A stretch of 64,000 nt of DNA, from positions 69,738 through 133,737 of the forward strand of contig CAXXKO010000018.1 in assembly GCA_963666705.2 (NCBI GenBank), in the 5' to 3' direction. This DNA comes from G963666705 sp963666705 (GTDB taxonomy: Bacteria > Pseudomonadota > Alphaproteobacteria > CADEGL01). Made by a program: the position numbers and the translations under genes. Each line of letters begins with the position of its first letter. The first letter of the stretch is position 1. The notes under the pieces are model-generated. The model saw only the letters and a list, made by a program, of their open reading frames with translations. It was not told the DNA's origin and did not search any database. Positions 26,838 to 35,303 of the stretch are shown piece by piece.

Positions 26838-27598
26838 GCGTCGAAGGAAAGTCCGTCCTCATCACCGGGGCCACCTCGGGCATCGGCGCGGCCTGCGCCG
26901 CCATCTTCGCCGAAGGCGGGGCGCGGCTCATGCTGACGGGCCGTGCCGCGGAGAGGGGCGAGGCCATGCTGGCCAATGCCCAGGCCTTGGGCGCGGAGGC
27001 CGAGTTCGTGCCCGGCGACGTGAAGGACATGGGGTTCTGCGACCGCATCGTGGCGCAAACAGTGGCGCGGTTCGGGCGCATCGATGCGTTGGTCAACAAC
27101 GCCGGAATCATTCACCGGAGCGACGCACTCGGCATTTTGGACGAGCATTGGCACGAGGCCATGACCGTCAACGTGAATGCCGTCTTCTGGCTGAGCCGCG
27201 CGGCGGTGCGCGAGATGAGGAAGACCGGCGGCGGCTCGATCGTCAACGTGTCCTCCGAATGGGGCCTCTTGGCCGGCAAGGGCCATGTGGCCTACTGCAC
27301 GAGCAAGGGGGCGGTCATCAACATGACCCGGGCCATGGCCATCGACCACGCCGCCGACGGCATCCGCGTCAACGCCGTCTGCCCCGGCGACGTCCAGACG
27401 CCGATGCTCGAATCGGGCATCGAGGCGCGGGGCTTCGATCCGGCGACGGCCATGGCGGATATGGGCAAGTCGGTGCCCTTGGGCCGCGTCTCCCAGCCCG
27501 AGGAGCAGGCGCGGGTCATCCGCTTCCTCGCCTCCGACGACGCGAGCTACATGACCGGCGCGCTTCTGCCCGTGGACGGCGGCAATACGGCGAAGTGA
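26834..27598 (+). CDS. Short-chain dehydrogenase/reductase
   Basis: A 254-residue classical SDR. Motifs are TGATSGIG (cofactor), NNAG, the catalytic Ser of IVNVSSEWG, YCTSK (YxxxK), and the PVDGG end. It is translationally coupled to the PhyH gene upstream by a 4-base overlap. The likely job is to oxidise the alcohol formed by that enzyme, which is an inference from context. Confidence 0.9.
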   Translation: MSVEGKSVLITGATSGIGAACAAIFAEGGARLMLTGRAAERGEAMLANAQALGAEAEFVPGDVKDMGFCDRIVAQTVARFGRIDALVNNAGIIHRSDALGILDEHWHEAMTVNVNAVFWLSRAAVREMRKTGGGSIVNVSSEWGLLAGKGHVAYCTSKGAVINMTRAMAIDHAADGIRVNAVCPGDVQTPMLESGIEARGFDPATAMADMGKSVPLGRVSQPEEQARVIRFLASDDASYMTGALLPVDGGNTAK

Positions 27599-27637
27599 AG
27601 GTGGCTGGGGCGTAGCCGGCTCTTCCCCGCCCGCGCC

Positions 27638-29269
27638 GTGACCGGCTTCGCGCTCGAAGAGCGCACGGTGGGCCAGGTGCTGGCCCACAACGCCGCGCGC
27701 TTCGCCGATAAGACCATGATCGAGAGCGTGACCGGGGATTCGCTCACCTACGGGGCGCTGGACGCGCTCTCGAACCGCCTCGCCCACGGTATCGCGGCCT
27801 TCGGCATCGGCCACGCCGAGCAGGTGCTCATCATGCTGCCCGACGTGATCGACTATATCGCGCTCTGGTGCGGCCTAGCCAAGCGCGGCGCCGTCGAGGT
27901 GCCCGTTAACCTGGCCTATCGGGGCAACCTCCTCAAGCGTATCTGCAACGATTCGGGCGCCAGGATCATCGTCGTCGACCGTCAGTATCTCGACCGCCTC
28001 GAGGCGGTCGCCGACGAGTTGGAGCATCTCGAATGCTGTGTCGTCTATTCCGAGGGGTCGGACGAACAGGCGACCCCCGACCTGCCGTCCGGCCTCACGG
28101 CCCGATGCAGCGCGGCGGCGTACGCGGAGCTGGCTTCCGAGGATGCGGCGCCCTTTGTGCCGGCACCCGCGTTCCACGACCTCCTCGCCATCATGTATAC
28201 CTCGGGCACCACCGGCGCCTCGAAGGGCGTGATGACCACCCACGCCCACGCCTTCTGTTACGCCGATGGCTCGGCCCGGCGAATTTTCGAGGCGGGGCCG
28301 GAGGACGTGTTCTACACCGCCGGCCTGCCGCTCTTCCACGTCGCCGGGCAATTGGGCATCGTTTATGGCTCCATGATCCAGGGTGCCACCGTGGTGCTGC
28401 GTCAGGGCTACCGGAACGAATATTTCTGGCCCGACATCGCGGCTCATGGCTGTACCAGCGTCGGCCTCCTCGGCGCCATCGCCAACTTCCTGTGGCAGCA
28501 GCCCGAGAGCCCGGAGGACGCCGAGACACCGCTCCGCAAATGCGGCATGTTCCCCCTCATCCCCGAGCACGAGGCCTTCGCCGCGCGCTTTGGCGTCAGC
28601 ATCGTCACGGCCTACGCCTCGACCGAATGCCCACCGCCCTGCATCAACCATTTCGGCGCGCCGTTTCCCAGCAACCAGTGCATCGGACCGGCCGACGATG
28701 GGTTCGAGGTGCGGATATTCGACGAGCACGACATCGAATGCCCGCCGGGCGTGATGGGGGAGATCTGCGTCCGCCCCAGAAACACCTGGGACATCATGCT
28801 CGGTTATTGGAACCAGCCCGAGGCCACGGCGCGGGCGTTCCGGAACCTCTGGTAACACACCGGCGACGCCGGCTACCGGGACGGGGAGGGGCGCTTCTAC
28901 TTCGTCGACCGCCTCACCGACTCGATTCGCCGGCGGGGCGAGAACATCTCCTCCATGGAAGTCGAGGACGAGATCAACCGGCACCCGGCGGTGCTCGAAT
29001 GCGCGGTCTTTCCCGTGTGGGACGAGCATACGGAACAGGAGGTGATGGCCGTCATCACCCTCAAGCCCGGCGCGGCGCTCGCGCCCGAAGCGCTGATCGC
29101 CTTCCTCGATCGCCGCATGCCCTATTTCATGGTCCCGCGCTACCTCGACTTCGCCGGGGAAATCCAGAAGACGCCGACGGGCAAGATCCAGAAATACAGC
29201 CTGCGGGAGACGGGCATCACGCCCACGACCTGGGACCGCGTGAAAGCGGGCGTCAAGCTCACGCGCTAG
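27638..29269 (+). pseudogene. AMP-dependent acyl-CoA ligase with an in-frame nonsense codon
   Basis: The frame runs from GTG at 27638 to TAG at 29269, interrupted by TAA at 28853-28855. In the intact paralogue at 30602 the same place reads NLWYHTGDAG (TAC); here it is NLW-stop-HTGDAG, so one C-to-A change made the stop. Both halves stay in the same frame and keep the motifs YTSGTTGASKGVM, the hinge, and the catalytic Lys of PTGKIQKY. With the stop read through, the length is 543 residues, matching the paralogue. Only the N-terminal domain (405 residues) would be made now, so the enzyme should be inactive unless this is a base-call error. Confidence 0.88.
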
Positions 29270-30101
29270 CGACTGCGATCGATCGCGGCGCCTCGATCCG
29301 GATGCGGCCCTCGAGGTAGGGGACGCAGCGGCCGGAGAGCAGGACACGGTCGCCTTTCACCTCGCACAGGATCTCGGGCTCGCGCGACGAGAGCTGGCGC
29401 GCGACCAGCTTCTTGCGGCCGAGCCGCTCCGCCCAATAAGGTGCGGTCGTGCAGTGGGCGGAGCCTGTGACCGGGTCCTCGGGCTCGGCGACGGCCGGGC
29501 AGAAGATACGACTCACGAAATCGACCTTCTCGCCGGGGGCGGTCGCGATGATGTTGACGCGGCGCCGCTTCAGCACTTCGAAGCGCGGGGTGAGCGCGCG
29601 CAGCCGCGCCTCGTCCCGATAGACCAGCATGCGATATTCGGCCCGGTGGACGGGGTCCATGCGGAACGTGGCTATCGGGTCCGTCCCCACGGCGTCCACG
29701 ATCTCGGCCGGCGCCGCCTCGGGCCGTGGCGGCACGGCGGGGAAGTCCATGCGCAGGAAGTCGCCCTCGCGCTCGACCGGCAGGGGGCCGAGGGGCCCCT
29801 CGAACAGGATGTGGTCTGTGCCCGTGCCGTAGTGGGCGAACACGACGGCGGCCGCGGCCAGGGTCGGATGGCCGGCCAAGTCGACCTCGCACACGGGCGT
29901 GAACCAGCGGATCCACCAGCCCCCGCCCCGGCGCCCGATGAACGCCGTCTCAGCCAGGTTGTTCTCGGTCGCAATGGCCTGCATGGTCGCGTCGTCGAGC
30001 GGCGCTTCGGGCACGCAGACGGCTGTCGGCCCGCCGCGGAACAATCTGTCGGCGAAGGCGTCGAGCTTGTAGATCGGCAGCTCGAGGACCGTGCCGCTCA
30101 T
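29259..30101 (-). CDS. PhzF family isomerase-like protein
   Basis: A 280-residue PhzF/DapF-fold protein. The catalytic Glu is in NNLAETAFI, and the second half has the family's EPEDPVTGSAHCTTAPYW loop. The family includes PhzF of phenazine synthesis and many isomerases of unknown substrate. No other phenazine genes are present. It is on the opposite strand, and its 3' end overlaps the broken ligase by 11 bp. Confidence 0.9.
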   Translation of the reverse strand: MSGTVLELPIYKLDAFADRLFRGGPTAVCVPEAPLDDATMQAIATENNLAETAFIGRRGGGWWIRWFTPVCEVDLAGHPTLAAAAVVFAHYGTGTDHILFEGPLGPLPVEREGDFLRMDFPAVPPRPEAAPAEIVDAVGTDPIATFRMDPVHRAEYRMLVYRDEARLRALTPRFEVLKRRRVNIIATAPGEKVDFVSRIFCPAVAEPEDPVTGSAHCTTAPYWAERLGRKKLVARQLSSREPEILCEVKGDRVLLSGRCVPYLEGRIRIEAPRSIAVASA

Positions 30102-30141
30102 GGCCTCCCACCGCTCTGGAAATGACCCGCGCGCCGGCGCT

Positions 30142-30447
30142 TCACTTGGCGAAGACGTCCTCGGCCGCCACGATCGTGAAAGCGCCGCTGGTGCCGGCGA
30201 GGCGCGCCTGCTTCTGGGATTGGTACTCGGGGTCGTCGTAAAAGGCTTGGAAGGCCTCCTTCGAGGGCCATTCGAGAATGATGAAGGCGCTCGGCAAGTC
30301 GGCGTCGCCCTCGATCTTCTCCATGGTCAGGGTCCGGGCCAGATACTTGCCGCCATGTTTCGCGACGAGGGCCGAGACGGCCGGTATATAGGACTCGAGC
30401 CAGCTATCGTCGCTGATGGTGGGCGTGACGACGGCGTAATATTTCAT
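30142..30447 (-). CDS. DUF1330 family protein
   Basis: A protein of 101 residues with the ferredoxin-like alpha/beta barrel fold expected for DUF1330 (KYYAVVTPTI at the start; HGGKYLARTLTMEKIEG; FIILEWPSKEAFQAFYDDPEY). The function is unknown; relatives include small dimeric enzymes and monooxygenase-like proteins. The start ATG at 30447 has GGGAGG upstream. It faces the CoA ligase at 30602 with a 154-bp divergent gap. Confidence 0.87.
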   Translation of the reverse strand: MKYYAVVTPTISDDSWLESYIPAVSALVAKHGGKYLARTLTMEKIEGDADLPSAFIILEWPSKEAFQAFYDDPEYQSQKQARLAGTSGAFTIVAAEDVFAK

Positions 30448-30601
30448 GACCGACCTCCCTTTTCGTTTCTTGATTTCAGGTGCGAACGAGCGTGGCCGAT
30501 TGTCCCGGTTCATGCCCGATTCCACAAGCGCGACCCACGAAAATATGCACCGGACGTGATAAGCTGCGCCAATTGGTCGTGTCGAATGAGGGAGGGAAGC
30601 G

Positions 30602-32236
30602 GTGAAGAGCAGCGGGTTCGAACTCGAAGAGCGAACGGTGGCACAGGTGCTGGCACGCGGTGCCGAGCGCCATCCGGACAAGCCGCTGATAAAATGCGTG
30701 ACCGGCGAAGTGGTCACCTATGGGGCGCTCGACACCCTCTCCAACCGCATGGCCCACGGCATTGCCGCATTCGGCATCGAGCACCAGGAGCCGGTGCTGA
30801 TCATGCTGCCCGACACCACCGACTTCATCACCCTGTGGTGTGGCCTCGCCAAGCGTGGCGCCATCGAGGTGCCCGTCAACCTCGCCTATCGCGGCGGCAT
30901 CCTGAAACGCATCTGCAACGATGCGGGCGTCAAGACCATCATCGTCGACCGCGCCTACCTCGACCGCCTCGAGGATATCGAGCCCGAACTCGAACACCTC
31001 GAATGCTGCGTCGTCTATAGCGAGGACCTGGCCGCGGCCGAGGACCTTTCACTGCCGCTGGGCTTGGCACGGCGCTGCCGCGTGGCGCGCTTCGCCGATC
31101 TGTTCTCGAACGATTCGGCCCCCTTCGAGCCGGCGACGGCGTTCCACGACCTCGTCGGCATCATGTACACCTCGGGCACCACCGGCACCTCGAAGGGTGT
31201 GATGACCACCCACGCCCATTCCTTTGCCTACGCACACTCGGCGGCGGAGATTTTCGACCTCCAGCCCGAGGACGTGTTCTACAACTCGGGCCTGCCGCTG
31301 TTCCATGTGGGCGGGCAATGGGCCATCGTCTACTCCTGTATGATCCGCGGCTCGACCATGGTTTTGCGCCAGGGCTACAGCAACGCCAATTTCTGGCCCG
31401 ACGTGGCCGAGCACGACTGCACCGTCGCCTTCCTCTTGGGCGCCATCGCCAATTTCCTGTGGCAGCAGCCCGAGACGCCCGACGACGCCAAGACCCCGCT
31501 CGAGAAGGCCGGCGTGTTTCCCATTTTTACGGAGCACGAGGCCTTCGCCCGCCGCTTCGGCATCCGCATCTCGACCGGCTATGGCTCGACGGAGTGCCCG
31601 TGCCCTTGCATCCACTATTTCGGTGAGCCCTTCCCGAGCAACCAATGCGTCGGCCACGCGCGTCCGGAGTTCGACGTCAAGATCTTCGACGAGCACGATG
31701 TCGAATGCGCGCGCGGCATGATGGGCGAGATTTGCGTTCGCCCCAAAAATACCTGGGACATCATGCTCGGCTACTGGAACCAGCCCCAGTATACAGCCGA
31801 TTCGTTCCGGAACCTCTGGTACCACACCGGCGATGCCGGCTATCAGGACGAGGAGGGGCGTTTCTACTTCGTCGACCGGTCGACCGATTCGATGCGCCGG
31901 CGGGGCGAGAACATCTCGTCCATGGAGGTCGAGGACGAGGTCAACCAGCACCCCGCCGTGCTCGAATGCGCGGTCTTCCCGGTATGGGACGAGCATACCG
32001 AGCAGGAGGTGATGGTCACCATCACCGTGAAGCCGGGCGAGACGCTCGAGCCCGAGGACCTGATCCGCTTCCTGGACAAGCGCATGCCCTATTTCATGGT
32101 CCCGCGCTACGTCGATTTCATGGACGATATCCCCAAGACGCCCACGGGCAAGATGCAGAAGTACAAGGTCCGCGAGAAGGGCATCACGCCCACCACCTGG
32201 GACCGGGTGGAGGCGGGGGTGAAGCTGACCAGATAG
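30602..32236 (+). CDS. AMP-dependent acyl-CoA ligase (module copy 2)
   Basis: An intact 544-residue adenylate-forming CoA ligase resembling the CaiC/short- or medium-chain acid group. Motifs are YTSGTTGTSKGVMTT, STGYGSTECP, the hinge region WYHTGDAGYQDEEG, and catalytic Lys in PTGKMQKYKVR. The GTG start at 30602 has GGGAGGGAAG upstream. It is highly similar to the broken gene at 27638 along its whole length, so the two are a duplication. It is followed after 53 bp by its partner PhyH gene. The acid substrate cannot be deduced. Confidence 0.9.
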   Translation: MKSSGFELEERTVAQVLARGAERHPDKPLIKCVTGEVVTYGALDTLSNRMAHGIAAFGIEHQEPVLIMLPDTTDFITLWCGLAKRGAIEVPVNLAYRGGILKRICNDAGVKTIIVDRAYLDRLEDIEPELEHLECCVVYSEDLAAAEDLSLPLGLARRCRVARFADLFSNDSAPFEPATAFHDLVGIMYTSGTTGTSKGVMTTHAHSFAYAHSAAEIFDLQPEDVFYNSGLPLFHVGGQWAIVYSCMIRGSTMVLRQGYSNANFWPDVAEHDCTVAFLLGAIANFLWQQPETPDDAKTPLEKAGVFPIFTEHEAFARRFGIRISTGYGSTECPCPCIHYFGEPFPSNQCVGHARPEFDVKIFDEHDVECARGMMGEICVRPKNTWDIMLGYWNQPQYTADSFRNLWYHTGDAGYQDEEGRFYFVDRSTDSMRRRGENISSMEVEDEVNQHPAVLECAVFPVWDEHTEQEVMVTITVKPGETLEPEDLIRFLDKRMPYFMVPRYVDFMDDIPKTPTGKMQKYKVREKGITPTTWDRVEAGVKLTR

Positions 32237-32289
32237 GCGCTGGCGCCGGCTTCACGGCCCCGATCGAGGCGGGGAAGGAGGAGAGCATC

Positions 32290-33219
32290 GTGATCACCTG
32301 GACCGCGGAGGAGCTGCCCCGGCCGACCCAGGACCTGGACCGGCTCGAGTCCGATATGGACGCGTTCGGCTATTGCCTGATCGCCGACGCCCTCACGACC
32401 GAGGAGACGGCGGCGCTGCGCGCGCGCATCACCGAGCAGGCGGCGGGCGAGCGGGCGCACGGCCATCACCGCCGTTCCCAGGTCCAGGACCCGGGCATGG
32501 TCAACCAGTGGGTCCACATGCTGCTCAACAAGGGCCGGGTGTTCCGCGACCTCCTGTTCCATCCCCTCATGACGGCGGTGGTGCGCCATGTCCTGGCTCC
32601 CGACTATGTCCTGAGCGCGCTCGACGCCCATATTACGCGGCCCGGCAACGCGCTCCTGCCGCTCCATATCGATCAGTGGTGGATGCCACCGCCGAGCCAG
32701 CCCGGTACGCCTGGCCGCCGCGCCGGGACGATGAAGCGGACCCAGGTTTGCCCCGGCCCGCTCGAAGTCTCGTCCACTCCGATCAACCCGCCGCTCGTGG
32801 TCAACGCCATGTGGATGGCCAACGATTTCACCGCGGAGAACGGCGCCACGCGCATCGTGCCGCGCAGCCACCTGACCGGCGCCCAGCCCAACGCCGTGGT
32901 GCCGCACGAGGTGCCGACGATCGCGGCCGAGGGCAGCGCCGGCTCGATCGTCGTGTGGGAAGGGCGGACCTGGCACGCGGCGGGCGCCAACGTGAGCCAG
33001 GAGGCGCGCTACGGCATCGTCACCTATTTCGCCGGCCCCCAGATCCGCCCGCTACAGAACTACACCATGGGCCTGCGCCCCGAGGTGATGGCGGAGGCCG
33101 GGCCGGCCCTCCTCGATCTCCTCGGCTTCAAGGTGTGGCAGGGCAACGGCAAGATCGGCGAATCCGATGCCGAGTACGCCTTGCCCGATGACGAGCTGAT
33201 CGGCGAGCTTCGGCCCTAG
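32290..33219 (+). CDS. PhyH family dioxygenase (module copy 2)
   Basis: A 309-residue paralogue of the enzyme at 25908, with H-x-D in LHIDQWW, distal His in TWHAAG and Arg in ARYGIVTYF. The GTG start at 32290 follows a good ribosome site (GAAGGAGGAG). Pairing with an acyl-CoA ligase would fit alpha-hydroxylation of an acyl-CoA, the chemistry of true phytanoyl-CoA hydroxylase, but no 2-hydroxyacyl-CoA lyase is in the window. Its TAG stop lies in the CTAG that borders the MITE immediately downstream. Confidence 0.88.
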   Translation: MITWTAEELPRPTQDLDRLESDMDAFGYCLIADALTTEETAALRARITEQAAGERAHGHHRRSQVQDPGMVNQWVHMLLNKGRVFRDLLFHPLMTAVVRHVLAPDYVLSALDAHITRPGNALLPLHIDQWWMPPPSQPGTPGRRAGTMKRTQVCPGPLEVSSTPINPPLVVNAMWMANDFTAENGATRIVPRSHLTGAQPNAVVPHEVPTIAAEGSAGSIVVWEGRTWHAAGANVSQEARYGIVTYFAGPQIRPLQNYTMGLRPEVMAEAGPALLDLLGFKVWQGNGKIGESDAEYALPDDELIGELRP

Positions 33220-33656
33220 TACCCACTTTCATAATTCCGTGTGCCATACGACGGCGCCCCGAGGTTCCCGGCTAGGAGCGTGGCGCGCCGTGATGCCGGG
33301 GCATCACAATGCCCCGGCATCGGCGCGCCTCCTACCGAGGAGACGGGACGACGTCCGGGGGCCTCGGGGCGCCCGCGGTCCTCGGCGGCCCGCGCAGTCG
33401 CTTTTGCCCGACAAAAAGGGCTAGGAGCCCCGAGAATTCGGATTTGGCGGAGCGTGGCGCGCCGTGATGCCGGGGCATCACAAGCGGCGCGCGACGACGT
33501 CCGGGGGCCTCGGGGCGCCGCCCTGCGGGTCGCTTTTCCCGCCCCCTCGGGGTGTCGGGGATGCTTGGCGATGCCCCGGCATCGCCGGCGCACCCCCTCC
33601 TACCGAGGAGACGGGAAAAGCGATCGTATGGCACACGGAATTATGAAAGTGGGTAC
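33219..33656. repeat. MITE copy 1 with long terminal inverted repeats
   Basis: About 438 bp with no gene. The left end starts GTACCCACTTTCATAATTCC and the right end is its exact inverse, with the match extending through GTGTGCCATACGA. It is bounded by CTAG on both sides (33216-33219 and 33656-33659), as for TA-duplicating IS630/Tc1-type transposition. The inside is GC-rich and carries two near-identical copies of a palindromic block (GTGATGCCGGGGCATCAC, at about 33286 and 33462). Between them lies a fragment resembling the IS1182 left end found at 33761-33803. A second member is at 59423-59686. Confidence 0.85.
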
Positions 33657-33776
33657 TAGAGCGTTTCCACCTCGACTGGAATCGCTCCAGGCCGCAAGGC
33701 GGCCCGCCGGTCGCCCGGCGCGCCCGCGCAGGCGCGGACCTCTTGGTCCGCTGCCGCGAGCGACAAAAAGGGCTAG
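33656..33776. repeat. CTAG-bounded structured repeat, copy A
   Basis: A repeat of 121 bp from CTAG to CTAG. It contains successive hairpins: GAGCGTTTCCA/TGGAATCGCTC, CCGCAAGGCGG, and GGACCTCTTGGTCC. The same unit occurs twice in tandem at 37139-37360. It fills the space between MITE 1 and the IS1182 element and holds no gene. Confidence 0.8.
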
Positions 33777-35300
33777 GAGCCTGTCCGAGAATTCGGATTT
33801 GGCTCGACGTGGGTATCGGAGTGTGATTCGTTAAACGGCATGAGCAAAACCTTTCGAGCTTGGGACGTGGATCAGGTCTGGCTGTTGCCGGCTTCGGTCC
33901 ATGACTTCGTGCCGGCGGGACACGCGGCGCACCTGGTGCGGGATGCGGTGCGCGAGAGCCTGGACCTGTCGGCGATCTTTGCGGCCTATGGCGAGGCGCG
34001 CGGCCAGCCGCCCTACCACCCGGTGATGATGGTGGCGCTGTTGCTGTACGCCTACAGCGTCGGCGTCTATTCGTCGCGCCGCATCGCCAGGGGGTGTGAG
34101 GAGCGCGTCGACTTCATGGCGGTGACGGGGATGCAGCGGCCCGACTTCCGCACCATCTCGGATTTCCGCAAGCGCCATCTCGCGGCGCTGTCGGGGCTGT
34201 TCGCGCAGGTGCTGGCCCTGTGCCGCCGGGCGGGGCTGGTCAAGCTCGGCCATGTGGCGCTGGACGGCACCAAGATCAAGGCCAACGCCTCCAAGCACAA
34301 GGCGATGTCTTACGCCCGCATGGTCAGGGCGGAGGCCGGGCTCGAGGCGGTGGTCGAGAGCTGGCTCGATCGGGCGGCGGCGGCCGATGCGGCGGAGGAC
34401 GAGGCGTTGGGGGTCGCGGCGCGGGGCGACGAGATGCCGGCCTGGGTCGCCGACAAGGCCAAGCGTCTGGCCAAGATTCGCGAGGCCAAGGCCGCCCTGG
34501 AGGCCGAGGCGCGGGACGCGGCCGCGCGCGCCGCCCAGACGCGGGCGCCGAAGCGCCCGGGACCCAAGCCCAAGCCGCCGGCGGATGTGCCGGCGGACAA
34601 GGCGCAGCGCAACTTCACCGACCCCGAGAGCCGCATCCTCAAGACCAAGGACGGCTTCATCCAGGGCTATAATGCCCAGGCCGCGGTCGATGCCAAACGC
34701 CAGATCATCGTCGCCCACGCCCTGACCGATTCGACCAGCGACCAGGGCCAGCTCGAACCCCTGATCGACGCCATCGAAGCCAACCTCGGGCGGCGTCCCA
34801 GGGAGATATCGGCGGACGCCGGCTACTGCTCGAAGGCGAACCTGGAGGCCGCCGATAGGCGGGGCATCAAGCCCTACATCGCGACCGGGCGGCAAAAGCA
34901 CGGCCAAGCCGCCGCCGTGGGCCCGCGCGCCGCGCCGCCCGGCGGCCGGGTCGCGGCCATGGCGGCCACCCTCAGGCGCGCCGGGCGCCGCAGCCGCTAC
35001 CGCCTGCGCAAGCAGACCGTCGAGCCGGTGTTCGGCCAGATCAAGCAGGCCCGGGGCTTCCGTCAGTTCCTGCTGCGCGGCCGTGAGAAGGTCACATGCG
35101 AATGGGCGATGATCTGCACCGCCCACAACCTGGCCAAGCTCGCCGTCGCCCAAGCGCCATGAGACGCCGAGACCAATCATGCCTCTCGCCGCGCCAAGCC
35201 CCTGAAGGCAACCACCCATGAGCCAAACCACCAAAATCACGACAAGACCACTCGCCATCACCCCAATGCTTGCCAACAACATCAAATCTCGGACAGGCTC
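33777..35300. mobile_element. IS1182-family insertion sequence
   Basis: About 1,524 bp. Ends are inverted repeats beginning GAGCCTGTCCGAGA on the left and its complement on the right, flanked by CTAG at 33773-33776 and 35301-35304. One transposase gene is on the plus strand. The right CTAG is also the insertion site of the IS630 element, so the IS630 arrived later or the two share the site. Confidence 0.85.
33840..35162 (+). CDS. IS1182-family transposase
   Basis: A 440-residue transposase with an N-terminal DUF772-type domain (HAAHLVRDAVRESLDLS, PPYHPVMMVALLLYAYSVG) and a C-terminal DDE core. VALDGTKIKANASKHKAMSY has the first Asp, ISADAGYCSKANLE the second, and KQTVEPVFGQIKQARGFRQF the final Glu. 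It has an insertion rich in Ala, Lys and Pro near residues 220-255, as in other IS1182 members. It looks intact. Confidence 0.93.
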   Translation: MSKTFRAWDVDQVWLLPASVHDFVPAGHAAHLVRDAVRESLDLSAIFAAYGEARGQPPYHPVMMVALLLYAYSVGVYSSRRIARGCEERVDFMAVTGMQRPDFRTISDFRKRHLAALSGLFAQVLALCRRAGLVKLGHVALDGTKIKANASKHKAMSYARMVRAEAGLEAVVESWLDRAAAADAAEDEALGVAARGDEMPAWVADKAKRLAKIREAKAALEAEARDAAARAAQTRAPKRPGPKPKPPADVPADKAQRNFTDPESRILKTKDGFIQGYNAQAAVDAKRQIIVAHALTDSTSDQGQLEPLIDAIEANLGRRPREISADAGYCSKANLEAADRRGIKPYIATGRQKHGQAAAVGPRAAPPGGRVAAMAATLRRAGRRSRYRLRKQTVEPVFGQIKQARGFRQFLLRGREKVTCEWAMICTAHNLAKLAVAQAP

Positions 35301-35303
35301 CTA

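Noticed and set aside
29259..30101. Phenazine biosynthesis locus
   Set aside because: PhzF-family proteins are widespread isomerases; no other phz genes occur in the window.
33241..33834. Open frames across MITE 1 and repeat A
   Set aside because: They arise from palindromic GC-rich repeat DNA, have no ribosome site or domain, and change between copies.
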